DNA of 54,955 nucleotides from a virus: IMG/VR virus record IMGVR_UViG_3300021335_000021, positions 1 to 54,955 of that record, one strand, 5' to 3'. Position 1 is the stretch's first letter. Every line of letters starts with the position of its first letter. A program made the position numbers and the translations under genes. This document shows, piece after piece, positions 7,524 to 16,900 of the stretch. Under the pieces are notes generated by a model. That model searched no databases. It was not told the DNA's origin and was given only the letters and a program-made list of their open reading frames with translations.

Positions 7524-7531
7524 TATTTATA
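7524..7531 (-). promoter_or_regulatory. Late promoter, perfect TATAAATA
   Basis: The reverse strand has the exact T4 late promoter element, 21 nt upstream of the ATG at 7502, with a GGGAG ribosome site between. It would drive the 301-residue gene from a leader of about 15 nt. Confidence 0.65.
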
Positions 7532-7568
7532 CTTTTGAACACAGAAATACTTAGTAAATAGACTACAC

Positions 7569-7754
7569 ATGATAACAAGATATCGAATACTAGACAATCT
7601 CGATAATGAGATTGACGTTGTAAACAGTATTGACGAAGTACAGCAATATATAGAAACAATGCGTGATACAAACCCTCATCTACAACTCAGATACGAATCA
7701 TTCGAAGTTAGTAGTGTTAAGTCAGGTTTTGGAAGAGATCCTGATCTTCACTAA
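7569..7754 (+). CDS. Small conserved phage protein ending GRDPDLH
   Basis: A 61-residue protein starting MITRYRILDNLDNEID and ending SGFGRDPDLH. Its well-formed composition, with a beta-strand start, an acidic middle and a conserved-looking C-terminal motif, suggests a real gene; I recall similar short proteins in marine T4-like phages. It is divergent from the 301-residue gene. AGTAAATA (7553-7560) lies just upstream as a possible weak late-type promoter, and no strong ribosome site is visible. Function unknown. Confidence 0.7.
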   Translation: MITRYRILDNLDNEIDVVNSIDEVQQYIETMRDTNPHLQLRYESFEVSSVKSGFGRDPDLH

Positions 7755-7763
7755 ATAACTTCT

Positions 7764-7835
7764 ATGTGTTCGCCCATATTCTATTTTTTAGTTTTAACAG
7801 TAGTATTAATGTGGATGATATATAAGAACAACTAA
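7764..7835 (+). CDS. Possible 23-residue single-span membrane microprotein
   Basis: ATG at 7764 to TAA at 7833-7835 encodes MCSPIFYF followed by a Leu/Val/Met-rich stretch and the charged end YKNN. About 16 consecutive residues are hydrophobic, enough for one membrane span with the positive end inside. It lies 9 nt after the 61-residue gene and directly before a hairpin terminator, so it could be the second gene of a small operon. Ribosome-binding sequence is poor and the frame is short, so chance cannot be excluded. Confidence 0.4.
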   Translation: MCSPIFYFLVLTVVLMWMIYKNN

Positions 7836-7836
7836 G

Positions 7837-7864
7837 ATTTGTTACTTCGTAACAAATTGTTTTC
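7837..7864 (+). terminator. Rho-independent terminator-like hairpin
   Basis: ATTTGTTAC (7837-7845) and GTAACAAAT (7849-7857) form a perfect 9-bp stem with a TTC loop, followed by the T-rich run TGTTTT. It immediately follows the 23-codon frame and would end the small plus-strand operon. Confidence 0.6.
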
Positions 7865-8115
7865 GCTTACGCTCAAACTATAGCACTTCGTTTGTTGATA
7901 GAAGTAATAGATATGAATTAAAGCAATATTACGTAGTAATATTGTAATTGCTTCATGTAGATTGTTTCAGTCAGACGGAACCTACTAACTGGTTCCATCT
8001 AATCTTGGTCTTCATGTGAGTTCGTCACAGCCGAGATTCGGAAGTAGGTATTTTCACTGTTCAATGGGCTCTGACCTTTCCCAACCTACGTCGACGTCAC
8101 GTATTTCTACGCTAT

Positions 8116-8150
8116 CCCCCGCTTCGTTCCTATTGCTAAGGGGTTTTTTT
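8116..8150 (+). terminator. Candidate terminator (GGGG then seven T)
   Basis: CCCC at 8116-8119 can pair with GGGG at 8140-8143, followed directly by seven T residues. The stem is only 4 bp and the loop about 20 nt, but the T-run is the clearest in the window and would terminate a plus-strand non-coding RNA starting upstream. Confidence 0.4.
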
Positions 8151-8302
8151 GAACATTGTGGTTCTTGGCTAACAGCATCTAGCCTATATTGATCGTTATG
8201 GTTCGTATGAATCAATATGTTTCGTGTGTGGTTCTCACGCCACCCTTTACACAGCGGAATTATCGATCTGGCCCGCTATCCTTATGTGCTGTATTGGCTT
8301 GC

Positions 8303-8725
8303 CTATAATGTTTTTAAGTGTTCTTTTAGAATTTTTGAACCGCCTACACGTACATTAATGATACCGTTGTAGTAATCATCTGTTTCTAGTACTCTGCGTT
8401 CAAACTGTTCTCGTGCCTCTAAGTAACTTGCAATGCCTCTGCTTGGACAATAATGTAATATTTCTCTAGTAAACTTGTCTTCGCCTAGTTGTGTAACATC
8501 AGCCTGTAGTCTATCGCTGGATCCCCAGTAATCTCTCCAGTCTGATTCTTTTGTTCCACGTCTTTTATTTTTTTTGCCTTTTAGCGGTGGCTTCGTTGTT
8601 TTGAATTTTGCTAGTTTCTTGCCTACGTACTTCATGCCATTGACTTTATTTGTTATCAAGTAGACAAATGCTTCTACACCGTCAGGTATTTCTTCTACAT
8701 TTTCACCTTGATAAGTCCATTGCAT
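8303..8725 (-). CDS. GIY-YIG-type putative endonuclease
   Basis: A 140-residue protein with the two halves of the GIY-YIG nuclease motif as VYLI (21-24) and KYVGKK (32-37), tyrosines at 22 and 33. Later come SDWRDYWGS (61-69), a glutamate in YLEAREQ (103) and Asn in YYNGI (120), matching the expected Tyr/Tyr/Glu/Asn catalytic set. It consists of little more than this domain. Proteins of this kind are common in T4-like phages, some as homing endonucleases and some as conserved genes of unknown role. It is the last gene of the minus-strand gp55-47-46 block and lies next to the structured non-coding region. Whether it is mobile cannot be told from one genome. Confidence 0.75.
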   Translation of the reverse strand: MQWTYQGENVEEIPDGVEAFVYLITNKVNGMKYVGKKLAKFKTTKPPLKGKKNKRRGTKESDWRDYWGSSDRLQADVTQLGEDKFTREILHYCPSRGIASYLEAREQFERRVLETDDYYNGIINVRVGGSKILKEHLKTL

Positions 8726-8743
8726 ATTGGTACTTACCGTTGC

Positions 8744-8944
8744 CTATGTATCTGGGGCCTCTTTCTTGGAATTATGCTTGTGATGTATTTCGTCCATACG
8801 CTGTTTAGCTAGGCTACGTATCTCTCGTAACCATTTTCTGCTTTCTCTATGTGTTCGTACAGAATTACGGGCCTCAAACTTCTCGTTTGCCTTAAAGTAT
8901 GCCATATATGCCTTGGTCAATTTATCGTGTGTATCGTCATTCAT
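8744..8944 (-). CDS. Small conserved basic protein downstream of gp46
   Basis: A 66-residue, charged, helical protein (start MNDDTHDKLTKAY) with the segment SVRTHRESRKWLREIRSLAKQRM. Its ATG lies inside the end of gene 46 (8-nt overlap), so translation is probably coupled. The composition and the tight overlap make it a credible gene. It may bind nucleic acid given its Arg/Lys content, but nothing specific is visible. Confidence 0.7.
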   Translation of the reverse strand: MNDDTHDKLTKAYMAYFKANEKFEARNSVRTHRESRKWLREIRSLAKQRMDEIHHKHNSKKEAPDT

Positions 8945-10712
8945 TGTGTATTTCTACATCGTTCTCATATGAGGTAAAGCCATTTTCCTTTATTACTTTG
9001 AGAACGTGTGTTACTCTTCCTACTAGTTCATCTTTATGGGATATGAGATATACATTTTTCTGTCTTTCTCTACCCATTTTCTTTAGAATAGCCAAACTGT
9101 TTTCAACTCCGCTAGTATCCATACCTGAATCAATCAACTCATCAATAAACAATAGATTGATATTTTGATATAAACTTTCCCAAACATCACGGAATGCAAA
9201 GCTCATACCAAGTATAAGTCTGTTACGCTCACCTCTTGACAAATTGTCAAAATCTAAATCTTGTCCTAATTGTGTAATTTCAACTGACAAGTCGTTTTGG
9301 AATACAACACTATGTGGTAATCCAAGTTTATCAAGATAGTTAGTAAGCCTATTGTTTAGATATGCTAAATTCTGATCAATAATCTTTTTACGAATAAAAC
9401 TGTCTTTGTTTGTAAGCAGTTTTAACATAAAGTCCTGATGGTCTTTTAAACTTGTTAAGTTGTTTACTGTATCCCAGTTAATTTCTTGAATAGCAGTTGT
9501 GTTTAATTCATCAATCTGTTCTTGATAAGGATCAACTTCTGTCTTTGCACGACTTAATGCTTCTTGTAGTTGTGATACATTTTGTTTATGATCGTATACT
9601 TCTTTAAGAGTTTCATAGAACGTTGTAGGCTTGCCGTTGATATCCCCAATGTCACTAAGTGACGTTGTTACATCTAAAACTTTATCCCCTACTTCTTTTT
9701 GATATGCTATAGCATCTTCAAGTTCTTTTTTCTTTTTAACTGCAAGTTCTTGTTTTTTCTCGTCATGTAGCTCTTGTCCACAAGTATGACATGTTCCTTG
9801 ATCTAAGTTTTCTGCGTCTTTTTTTGCTTTTTCTACAGAATTGTCTGCACGTACTAGTGCTGGCTCTAGTGTGCTTAATTCTTTTTTAAGAGCCGAAATA
9901 GCATTATTTTTTTCTTCCCAACTAGACAGTTGTTCGTGTTTGTCTAATTCATTTTCTACATCTAAGTGTTCTAACTCGTCAATTGATCGTTCTAGTTTAG
10001 CAATGTCTTCTTTTTGTTTTGTATTCCATACACTTTGTTTTGTTTGCAAACTACGTACAGTTTCACCAATACGTGAATTACTAGATTCGATAGCATTTAT
10101 ACGAGCAGTTTCGTCTGTAATTGCTTCTCGTGTTTGCCTTACTTTATCTTTTAGTACTTCTGCTTTTTCAGAAAGTATTGTAATACCAAGTAACTGCTCA
10201 ATAATATCCTTTTGATCGTTTACACGCATACTTAAGAACGGTTCTGTGTATGTGTTTAGTGCAACAATATGCTTAAACATATTGTGTGACATACCTAATA
10301 GACTTATAATGTCTTCTTGTGTTTTACGTGAATCGCCTTGCGACTCATCTGTCATTTCTTGTTCTTGTCCATCTACATAAAACTTTAATACATTAGGACC
10401 ACGTCCTCTTTCAATCTTATAATCTCGTCCATCTTTTTCAAAAGAGAGCGTAACTAACATACCTTTGTTGTTAGTTTTATTAATTAAGTTATTACGCTTA
10501 ATATTTGTTAAAGCAAGCCCGTAAAGGGCATAACTTAGTGCATTTATAATAGTAGTCTTACCTGTACCATTACGTGATCCACTGTCGTCACCACCTTGGT
10601 CAAGGTTTTCTCCTAACACAAGTGTTAATTGTTGCTTATCAAAATCAACTGCTTGGGTTTGATTACCCACACTCATGAAGTTCTTAACGGTTAAACTTTT
10701 TATCTTAATCAT
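8937..10712 (-). CDS. 46: Recombination endonuclease subunit gp46 (Rad50/SbcC-like)
   Basis: A 591-residue ATPase subunit of the gp46/gp47 complex, which resects DNA ends for recombination-dependent replication. Visible motifs: an extended Walker A (GSRNGTGKTT, ~45-54), coiled-coil arms (~170-300 and ~315-430) flanking a CxxC zinc hook (CHTCG, ~307-311), the ABC signature LSRGERNRL (~490) and Walker B NLLFIDELIDSG (~520). The length is close to T4 gp46 (560). It overlaps gene 47 by 4 nt (ATGA), so the two subunits are translationally coupled. Confidence 0.96.
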   Translation of the reverse strand: MIKIKSLTVKNFMSVGNQTQAVDFDKQQLTLVLGENLDQGGDDSGSRNGTGKTTIINALSYALYGLALTNIKRNNLINKTNNKGMLVTLSFEKDGRDYKIERGRGPNVLKFYVDGQEQEMTDESQGDSRKTQEDIISLLGMSHNMFKHIVALNTYTEPFLSMRVNDQKDIIEQLLGITILSEKAEVLKDKVRQTREAITDETARINAIESSNSRIGETVRSLQTKQSVWNTKQKEDIAKLERSIDELEHLDVENELDKHEQLSSWEEKNNAISALKKELSTLEPALVRADNSVEKAKKDAENLDQGTCHTCGQELHDEKKQELAVKKKKELEDAIAYQKEVGDKVLDVTTSLSDIGDINGKPTTFYETLKEVYDHKQNVSQLQEALSRAKTEVDPYQEQIDELNTTAIQEINWDTVNNLTSLKDHQDFMLKLLTNKDSFIRKKIIDQNLAYLNNRLTNYLDKLGLPHSVVFQNDLSVEITQLGQDLDFDNLSRGERNRLILGMSFAFRDVWESLYQNINLLFIDELIDSGMDTSGVENSLAILKKMGRERQKNVYLISHKDELVGRVTHVLKVIKENGFTSYENDVEIHNE

Positions 10713-11719
10713 AGTTCGTCATATATTCCTAATAGTAACTTCTTGTCGTAGTTTTGTGTATCCAATGCAGTAATTTCTTTAGTAACAATTTCATCTACAC
10801 TTTCAAATGTACTAATATCGATGTCTGTGTGTATTTCTTCGTCTTGCTGACTAGGAATTAGTGTAATTTCTCTGCAATCATATTCATTGATAAATGTTTC
10901 TTTAATAAAACTTGCTTCTTCATAACTAATTGGAAGATCAAGAGTTACTCTAAGATACATTTTGTTTTTAAGTAGTTTGTCTTTTTCGTCTAGTAATTGA
11001 CTCAGTTTAACTGTTCGATACTTAGGACAGTCTAACCAATCAATATATTGTGGTTCTTTGTTATTTTCTTTATCAAGTATCATCATTCCACGTTTATCAT
11101 CCCATGCATCTGCATAGTTGTGTGGAAAAGCATTACCCATATAGTGTACTGCACCTTGTACTTGACGTTTGTGGAAATGTCCACTAAACACATAATCTTG
11201 ATGTTTGAAATGTTCAGCTTTTAGTTCACCGTGATCAGGCATTTGCACCATTGCGTTCATATAGAAACTAGGCAGTTCAAAGTGACCAAACATATATTTT
11301 GTTTTTATGCTACTAATCTTCTTCCATTCTTCACCGACAAGCCAAGGAACTAATGCAACATCATCTTCAACTAATATTTCGTCTACATATGTAATACCTG
11401 GAATATGTTTACCAAACTCTACACTGTAAACATCGCGTTTGTCTTTGTAGTACAAATCGTGATTACCTGCAAAGAAGTAAAACTTATCAAATGCCGCACC
11501 TAACTTTTCTAGACAACGTGTAGTTGCATCTAGTGTTTGTACATTAATTGTATTTCTATTGTGATGCCAGTCACCACAAAAGATACCGGTTTCACAACCG
11601 TTAGCTTTTGCTTGTTCAATAAACCAATCTACAAAGTCTTCACAATCTTGTAGGTGTAGTCTACTATTCGACTTCAGTCCTAGGTGAATATCTGTAAACA
11701 CCGCCGCTTTTTTAAACAT
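10709..11719 (-). CDS. 47: Recombination endonuclease subunit gp47 (Mre11/SbcD-like)
   Basis: A 336-residue metallophosphoesterase, close to T4 gp47 (339). Nuclease motifs are in order: DIHLG (10-14), GDWHH (49-53), GNHD (85-88), GHFE (145-148) and GHFHKR (180-185), giving the Asp/His/Asn set for two metal ions. It works with gp46 in end resection. The start at 11719 has an AGGAG ribosome site. The gene sits between gp55 and gp46 in a single minus-strand block. Confidence 0.96.
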   Translation of the reverse strand: MFKKAAVFTDIHLGLKSNSRLHLQDCEDFVDWFIEQAKANGCETGIFCGDWHHNRNTINVQTLDATTRCLEKLGAAFDKFYFFAGNHDLYYKDKRDVYSVEFGKHIPGITYVDEILVEDDVALVPWLVGEEWKKISSIKTKYMFGHFELPSFYMNAMVQMPDHGELKAEHFKHQDYVFSGHFHKRQVQGAVHYMGNAFPHNYADAWDDKRGMMILDKENNKEPQYIDWLDCPKYRTVKLSQLLDEKDKLLKNKMYLRVTLDLPISYEEASFIKETFINEYDCREITLIPSQQDEEIHTDIDISTFESVDEIVTKEITALDTQNYDKKLLLGIYDEL

Positions 11720-11763
11720 TCGTACTCCTGTTTTGTATATTATACTTTATATTTTGATGTAAG

Positions 11764-12612
11764 TCAAGTGTTTTTGGACGGATTTGGTACAGGTGCTTTA
11801 GCGTCTTGTGTTTTAACACGATCCCATTCGCCTTGTGCTTGTCTAGTATAACTAGGATTCATATTATTCATTTCTAAAATATCATCTCTAATATTTTGAT
11901 TGCGTTTTTCAATATTAATAACTCTTACAAATGAATTTGTTACTGCCGCAGTATAATAAGCAAACGGATTGTTTGATTTTGATTCATCAAACTGTAGTCC
12001 AATTTGTGCTAACTGTAATATTGCTTGTCCACGCATTTCGTCATTGTATGTGTATCCACGAACATTACCTCTTGTTGCATATCTATCACATAACTTCATC
12101 CACATCAAAGCAAGTTTGTTAGTTGCTTTACCATGTGCTTTATTAAAGCAACCATTTTCCATTCCACCTTCCCAGTGACTTTTGCCTACACAAAGTAATG
12201 CATCTTTTTCATCAAATTTGTAATGTTGAAACGGAGGAAAGTTTAACTTAACTTTATAGTCTGCAGGTGTTTTAGGATTCTTTTTTCGACCAGGTTCTTC
12301 TGGAATATGATCAAATGTCATAATTCTAAATACTAATTCATCTTTTTGTATCTTTCGATAGTCAATTTCGAATTCAGCAAGTTTTACTCTTTTGCCTGCT
12401 AATTTTGCGGCTTCAAAGGCTTGTTGCTGTAAGCGTTTTGCTTTATTGCGTTTTGCTTCAGCTATTGTTCTAATATTAATTTTACCAATTTCTGGTAGGA
12501 TTATATCATATTGGCCATACTCAGGATCAACATAACTACAGAATGTAGTCTTTGATTTGTGTATTTCCTTTAAAATATCCTTGTTGTTTAGATAATTTAC
12601 ACGTTTATTCAT
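11764..12612 (-). CDS. 55: Late transcription sigma factor gp55
   Basis: A 282-residue homologue of the T4 sigma-like factor that directs host RNA polymerase to TATAAATA late promoters. The N-terminus NYLNNKDILKEI resembles T4 gp55 NYVNNKELLQAI. The core (residues ~170-255) contains YTYNDEMRGQAILQLAQIGL, QFDESKSNNPFAYYTAAVTNSF and a basic IEKRNQNI segment, matching the sigma region 2-like part of gp55. T4 gp55 has 185 residues; the excess here is an insert of about 100 residues between the two conserved parts, with an unusual Cys/Trp/His-containing stretch at ~140-160. Several TATAAATA-like elements in the window are its expected targets. Start supported by GGAG upstream of 12612. Confidence 0.88.
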   Translation of the reverse strand: MNKRVNYLNNKDILKEIHKSKTTFCSYVDPEYGQYDIILPEIGKINIRTIAEAKRNKAKRLQQQAFEAAKLAGKRVKLAEFEIDYRKIQKDELVFRIMTFDHIPEEPGRKKNPKTPADYKVKLNFPPFQHYKFDEKDALLCVGKSHWEGGMENGCFNKAHGKATNKLALMWMKLCDRYATRGNVRGYTYNDEMRGQAILQLAQIGLQFDESKSNNPFAYYTAAVTNSFVRVINIEKRNQNIRDDILEMNNMNPSYTRQAQGEWDRVKTQDAKAPVPNPSKNT

Positions 12613-12662
12613 ATTTTCTCCGATTGTTTGTTATATTATAAACTACTCTGTTAATAAAGTCA

Positions 12663-12670
12663 ACTAAATA
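12663..12670 (+). promoter_or_regulatory. Weak late-type promoter (ACTAAATA) for the baseplate block
   Basis: ACTAAATA matches 6 of 8 bases of the late element. It lies 24 nt before the ATG of the first baseplate gene in the divergent gap beside gene 55, followed by AGGAGA as ribosome site. The position suits the head of the plus-strand structural operon, though the match is imperfect. Confidence 0.35.
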
Positions 12671-12693
12671 ATGCATATAGGAGACAATTAATT

Positions 12694-13614
12694 ATGACCA
12701 CATATTTTAAAGACGGAATCGTATCTAAAGGTGGTGTTAACATGGGAACTAAGGTTCCTCCAAAAGGATTTAACGCACCAGGACAAAATGCTAGTAGTGG
12801 TAATGCACCAGAATTTGTTTCAGATATGGTTAAAGGTGCTAAAGACATCGGCCAAGATATATTTGATGGTATTTCAGGAGGCGCAGAAGATCTTGTAAGT
12901 GGATTACGTGGTAAGAATTTACCAAATAAAAATAAGAATAATTTCGAAGCAAAAGCCCCAGCATCATTCGCAGTAGAAGTCGAAGACAAAGACTGGCGTG
13001 TTAAACTGTCAGTGCCAAAATCATTAGACCAAAACGTATCAGGCTTGCTTAGTCCGTTGTTTTCAAAATATGAAGGACATATGGTTTTTCCGTATACTCC
13101 GTCAATCATCGTAAGCCATTCAGCCGCATATAATACAGTTTCCCCTATACATAATAATTATCCGTTCTTTGCATATCAGAACTCACAAGTGGACGCATTG
13201 ACTATAGTAGGACAATTTTATTGTCAAGATAGTTTAGATGCACAGTACTGGACAGCATGTTTACATTACCTAAGAGCTATGACCAAAATGGACTATGGTA
13301 CGGATGGAACAGGTGCACCACCACCTATTGCAAAATTAAATGGTTATGGAGATTACGTTTTTAATAATGTTCCGGTAATTATTCAAAACTTTACAGTTGA
13401 TATGCCTAACGAAGTTGATTATATTGCTTGCAAATTTTCTCCGGGTGCGATTAATCCTATGGATTTCGGCGGCGGCCCTGTTAAGTTTGGTTGGGCACCT
13501 TCAGAATCACAGTTTAGTATTACAGTACAACCAATTTACAGTAGAGATAAACAAACCAACTTTAGTTATAGAAACTTTGTTAATGGAAGTGATTTAGGAA
13601 AAGGATATATTTAA
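12694..13614 (+). CDS. Baseplate tail-tube cap/junction protein, gp48/gp54-like
   Basis: A 306-residue protein. After a Gly/Asn-rich N-terminal ~85 residues comes a tube-domain-like region: DWRVKLSVPKS, VFPYTPSIIVSHSAAYN, QVDALTIVGQFYCQDSLDAQYWTACLHYLRAMTKM and a C-terminal IIQNFTVDMPNEVDYIACKF. This pattern matches T4-like tube-baseplate junction proteins (gp48/gp54), which carry a tail-tube fold and nucleate the tube on the hub. I cannot separate gp48 from gp54. It is the first gene of the plus-strand baseplate block and overlaps the start of the gp53-like gene by one base. Confidence 0.65.
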   Translation: MTTYFKDGIVSKGGVNMGTKVPPKGFNAPGQNASSGNAPEFVSDMVKGAKDIGQDIFDGISGGAEDLVSGLRGKNLPNKNKNNFEAKAPASFAVEVEDKDWRVKLSVPKSLDQNVSGLLSPLFSKYEGHMVFPYTPSIIVSHSAAYNTVSPIHNNYPFFAYQNSQVDALTIVGQFYCQDSLDAQYWTACLHYLRAMTKMDYGTDGTGAPPPIAKLNGYGDYVFNNVPVIIQNFTVDMPNEVDYIACKFSPGAINPMDFGGGPVKFGWAPSESQFSITVQPIYSRDKQTNFSYRNFVNGSDLGKGYI

Positions 13615-13904
13615 TGAGTTCAAGCCCATACGGAAAAACATCAATTGGCAATTCAGGAACCTTAGACGTTTTAACTATCAGACCAGTGCCAGCATACGCT
13701 GATGATCCGCTATATACTGTTGAGCCTCAGTATCTACACAGACCAGATTTACTTGCGTATGATATGTATGGCGATAACAGGCTTTGGTGGATATTTACTC
13801 AAAGGAATTTAGACGTACTTGAAGATCCTATTTACGATTTAGTTCCAGGAATACAAATTTTCTTACCAAGTCCAGAGCGTGTTCTAGAAACACTAGGAGA
13901 GTAA
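13614..13904 (+). CDS. 53: Baseplate wedge protein gp53-like
   Basis: A 96-residue protein with the gp53 core: RPDLLAYDMYGDNRLWWIFTQRNLDVLEDPIYDLVPGIQIFLPS. This includes the LysM-like motif that in T4 gp53 helps clamp wedges together around the hub. T4 gp53 is about twice as long (196), so only the core domain is present. It overlaps the preceding gene at ATGA-type contact and is followed after one base by the next start codon. Confidence 0.75.
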   Translation: MSSSPYGKTSIGNSGTLDVLTIRPVPAYADDPLYTVEPQYLHRPDLLAYDMYGDNRLWWIFTQRNLDVLEDPIYDLVPGIQIFLPSPERVLETLGE

Positions 13905-13905
13905 C

Positions 13906-16900
13906 TTGCCAAGAGATCCATACGGTGAATCAGACGTAGCTAGAAAGTTTAATCAGAAAAAACCTAAACCTCAAGAAGGCGATCCTAAAGTAGCCGCGGC
14001 CTATATGCGTAAATTTGGTATGGGCAATCTTGCTGATTTTTACGAAGAGCAAGGAGGTCAAGCAGAAAAGGGGCAAGTTCCATCTATGTTCGGCGGCATG
14101 ATGGATAACAAAGGCAACCTTACAGGAATCAAACCTCCTGCAGGATTTGGCAATTTAGGCTCAATGATGAACAATATAGCTATTCAATCAGCAGAAGGTA
14201 AAGCCCAAGTACAAAAGCAATCAAAACCTAAAAACAATGCAACTGTTGGAAACGCTACTAACCCATATGAATATCCTCAAGCACAAAACTATGGGTCACG
14301 AACTGGCCCGGCCGGCGGACCTACTGCACAAGATTTTATTAATGCCGCACCTGAAGCAATGAGGGTTGATCCTGATGAACAACCAGATAACAGTGCTTTA
14401 CCTCTAGCAAATGAATTAGAACTATTCGCAACTTACAGTAATATTTTTAGCTTCGGTTGTTTGTCACCTGATGAAGTAAATTATCCTGATGACACTTATA
14501 TAAAAAATGGATTAAAAGACGGACAATTAGTTTTTAGATCAGGAAAAGGACTTACAGCTCCTAGGAAGCCAAGAACAGCCGCTGAAGTAAGATACAATAT
14601 TGATACACAATATTTTATTAATAATGTAGAAATTGATACATGGATTGCTCCTAACAAAAAAAGTAGACAAACTAATTTCCATCAAATTAAATTCGAAGTT
14701 AGAGAACCATATAGTATGGGAATGTTATTACAAACAATGCAACTTGCCGCGGACAATGGCGGGTATAAAAATTATTTAGAAGCACCCTGGCTTTTAGAGA
14801 TGATGTTTATTGGTTGGAAGGATATAGAAAAATCAAACCCTTCAGCACCAATTACAAGAAGATTATTACCGCTAAAAATTGTAACTGTAGAATTTAATGT
14901 AGATGCTGAAGGAGCAGTTTACCAGTTCTTATGTAGTGCATTTAATGATGAAGCGTTTGCTGATAATGCTCAAAGCATACCAACTGACATTCAGGTTTCT
15001 GGTAGAACACTAGAAGAAATTTGTCAATCAGGCATTAATAGTATAGCAACTCATGTCAATACTCATAAGATTAAATCACAACTTAAAGACGACAAAGGTA
15101 AAACTATTAGTCTTAAAGAGGCTGGGAAAATTGAAGTAGATGAATACATTATTGCATTCCCCTCAAAAAGAGCAAGCAAAGATCAAGCCGCACTTTATAG
15201 AAGTAATAAAGAAGGAAGAGATACAGCAACTACAGGCGAATTACAATACAAAACATTTTCAGACAAAGAAACATTAGAGATTGTTGAATCAGGCGATGTA
15301 TCATTATCAACTCTATTTAATGATGCAAAAAGAGAGTATGCAACGGAATTTGCTCGAAGAAAACTAATTGAAGGTCGATTAGGATTTAGTGTTAAGCGAG
15401 GAAATTTAAGTGAGTCTATCAAAACAGTTATTACTGACAAAAGTATGGGTATTAATCCGATTGGATTATCTGATATAGCACCTGAAGAACCTACAGGAGC
15501 AGGGCACCCTGATTTTGGAAAGCCGACCTTTAGTTATGATACAAAATCTGAGACTTTTAAACGAGGCGCTATAGCAATTGATCCTGCTAAACGTACAGTA
15601 CAGTTTAGAGCAGGAACAAAGATACAACGTATACTAGAAGAATTAGTTTTAATAAGTAGCTACGGTCAAAGACTATTAAAAGCTGAACAAGACCAGAACG
15701 GAATGATCGATTGGTTTAAAATTGAATCTCAAATGTATCTTATTCATGACTCAAAAGCAGAAGCTAAAAATGGTAGAATGCCAAGAATATATGTCTACAA
15801 TGTAGTCCCTTACAAAGCTCATATTAGTGCCTTTCAAAAACCAAATGCTCCACCGCCAGGCTACGACAAGTTAGTTAAGCAAGCCGCAAAAGCATACAAC
15901 TACATGTACACAGGACAAAATAAAGATATCTTAGATTTTGAAATTAAATTAGACAACACATTTTTCTCAGCAATAAACAAATTGGGAAAGAAAGAAAATG
16001 ACGACACTGCAAGTAAAGGAACTGATACACCGCCAAGTAAGGTAGATGAGTCAAGCGGAGCTGATGGCATCCCTGGTAATGATGGCGGAAGAAAATCACA
16101 ACAAGAAGTAGCTCAGAACACTACTCCTTTGTCTGCAGGTGCAGTAGCTGAATCAGCTGAGATACAAGTAGCTAGAGCATTTAATGAAGCTATAGTTAAT
16201 AGCGAAGCTGATTTAATTACTCTAAATATGAGAATATTAGGAGATCCTTACTATATTGCAGATAGTGGAATGGGAAACTTTAATTCGCATAGTACAGAGT
16301 ATATTAATGTCAATGCTAACGGCAGTATAGATCATCAAAGTGGACAAGTAGATGTTATAATAAACTTTGAAACACCTATTGATATTGATCCTGAAAGAGG
16401 AGACTATAAAATGCAAGCAATGCCGCTCAGTAAAGTTAATAATTTTAGCGGATTGTATCAAGTTATTACTGTTGCTAATAGAATAGAAAATAATACGTTT
16501 ACCCAAGAGCTTAGTATGGTTAAGCGTCCTAACTTTGAGAAGAAAAATGTAGCTGAAAAAACTAAAGAAAAAGCCTTTGAATATTCTGAAGTACAACAAA
16601 AACAACTAGATACAATAATTGCAGTAAAAGGTAAAGAGTCAGAAGAATATATTGTTCAAAAATTAATCATACAAGGTAAACTAGACAATATATCGATTGC
16701 TCAAAAGGGCATTAACTGGGGTAAAGTTAGTGATATACAAAAGAGTATCGCAAAGATATTATCCGCGGATCAAACAGCACGAGAAAAAGCAAATGCACAG
16801 AATAAAGCAAGTGATGACAGACTTATAGCCTTAGCAAAATCAAGATCAGCGGCAAACCCAACAGGCAATCCAGTAGCAGTGCCACCAGGACAGCAAACAC

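Larger units (their letters stand above)
7836..8302. other. Hairpin-rich non-coding region, possible structured RNA
   Basis: This 467-nt stretch has no convincing coding frame and is the only long gene-free interval in the window. Perfect or near-perfect stems include CAATATTAC/GTAATATTG (7924-7944), GGAACC/GGTTCC (7977-7996), AATCTTGG/CCGAGATT (8001-8038, one G-U) with an inner TGTGA/TCACA (8015-8029), GTAGGT/ACCTAC (8044-8089) enclosing TGGG/CCCA, TACGT/ACGTA (8087-8103), GGCTA/TAGCC (8167-8184), ATATTGAT/ATCAATAT (8186-8218) and AGCGG/CCGCT (8253-8277). CCCC/GGGG followed by seven T (8116-8150) could end a plus-strand transcript. I could not fit a tRNA cloverleaf, tmRNA or group I intron core. 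It lies between convergent genes. Confidence 0.5.

Noticed and set aside
7836-8302. tRNA, tmRNA or group I intron in the hairpin-rich gap
   Set aside because: No cloverleaf with acceptor and T-loop consensus could be fitted on either strand, no tag-peptide arrangement was seen, and the conserved P/Q/R/S-type intron core sequences were not found.
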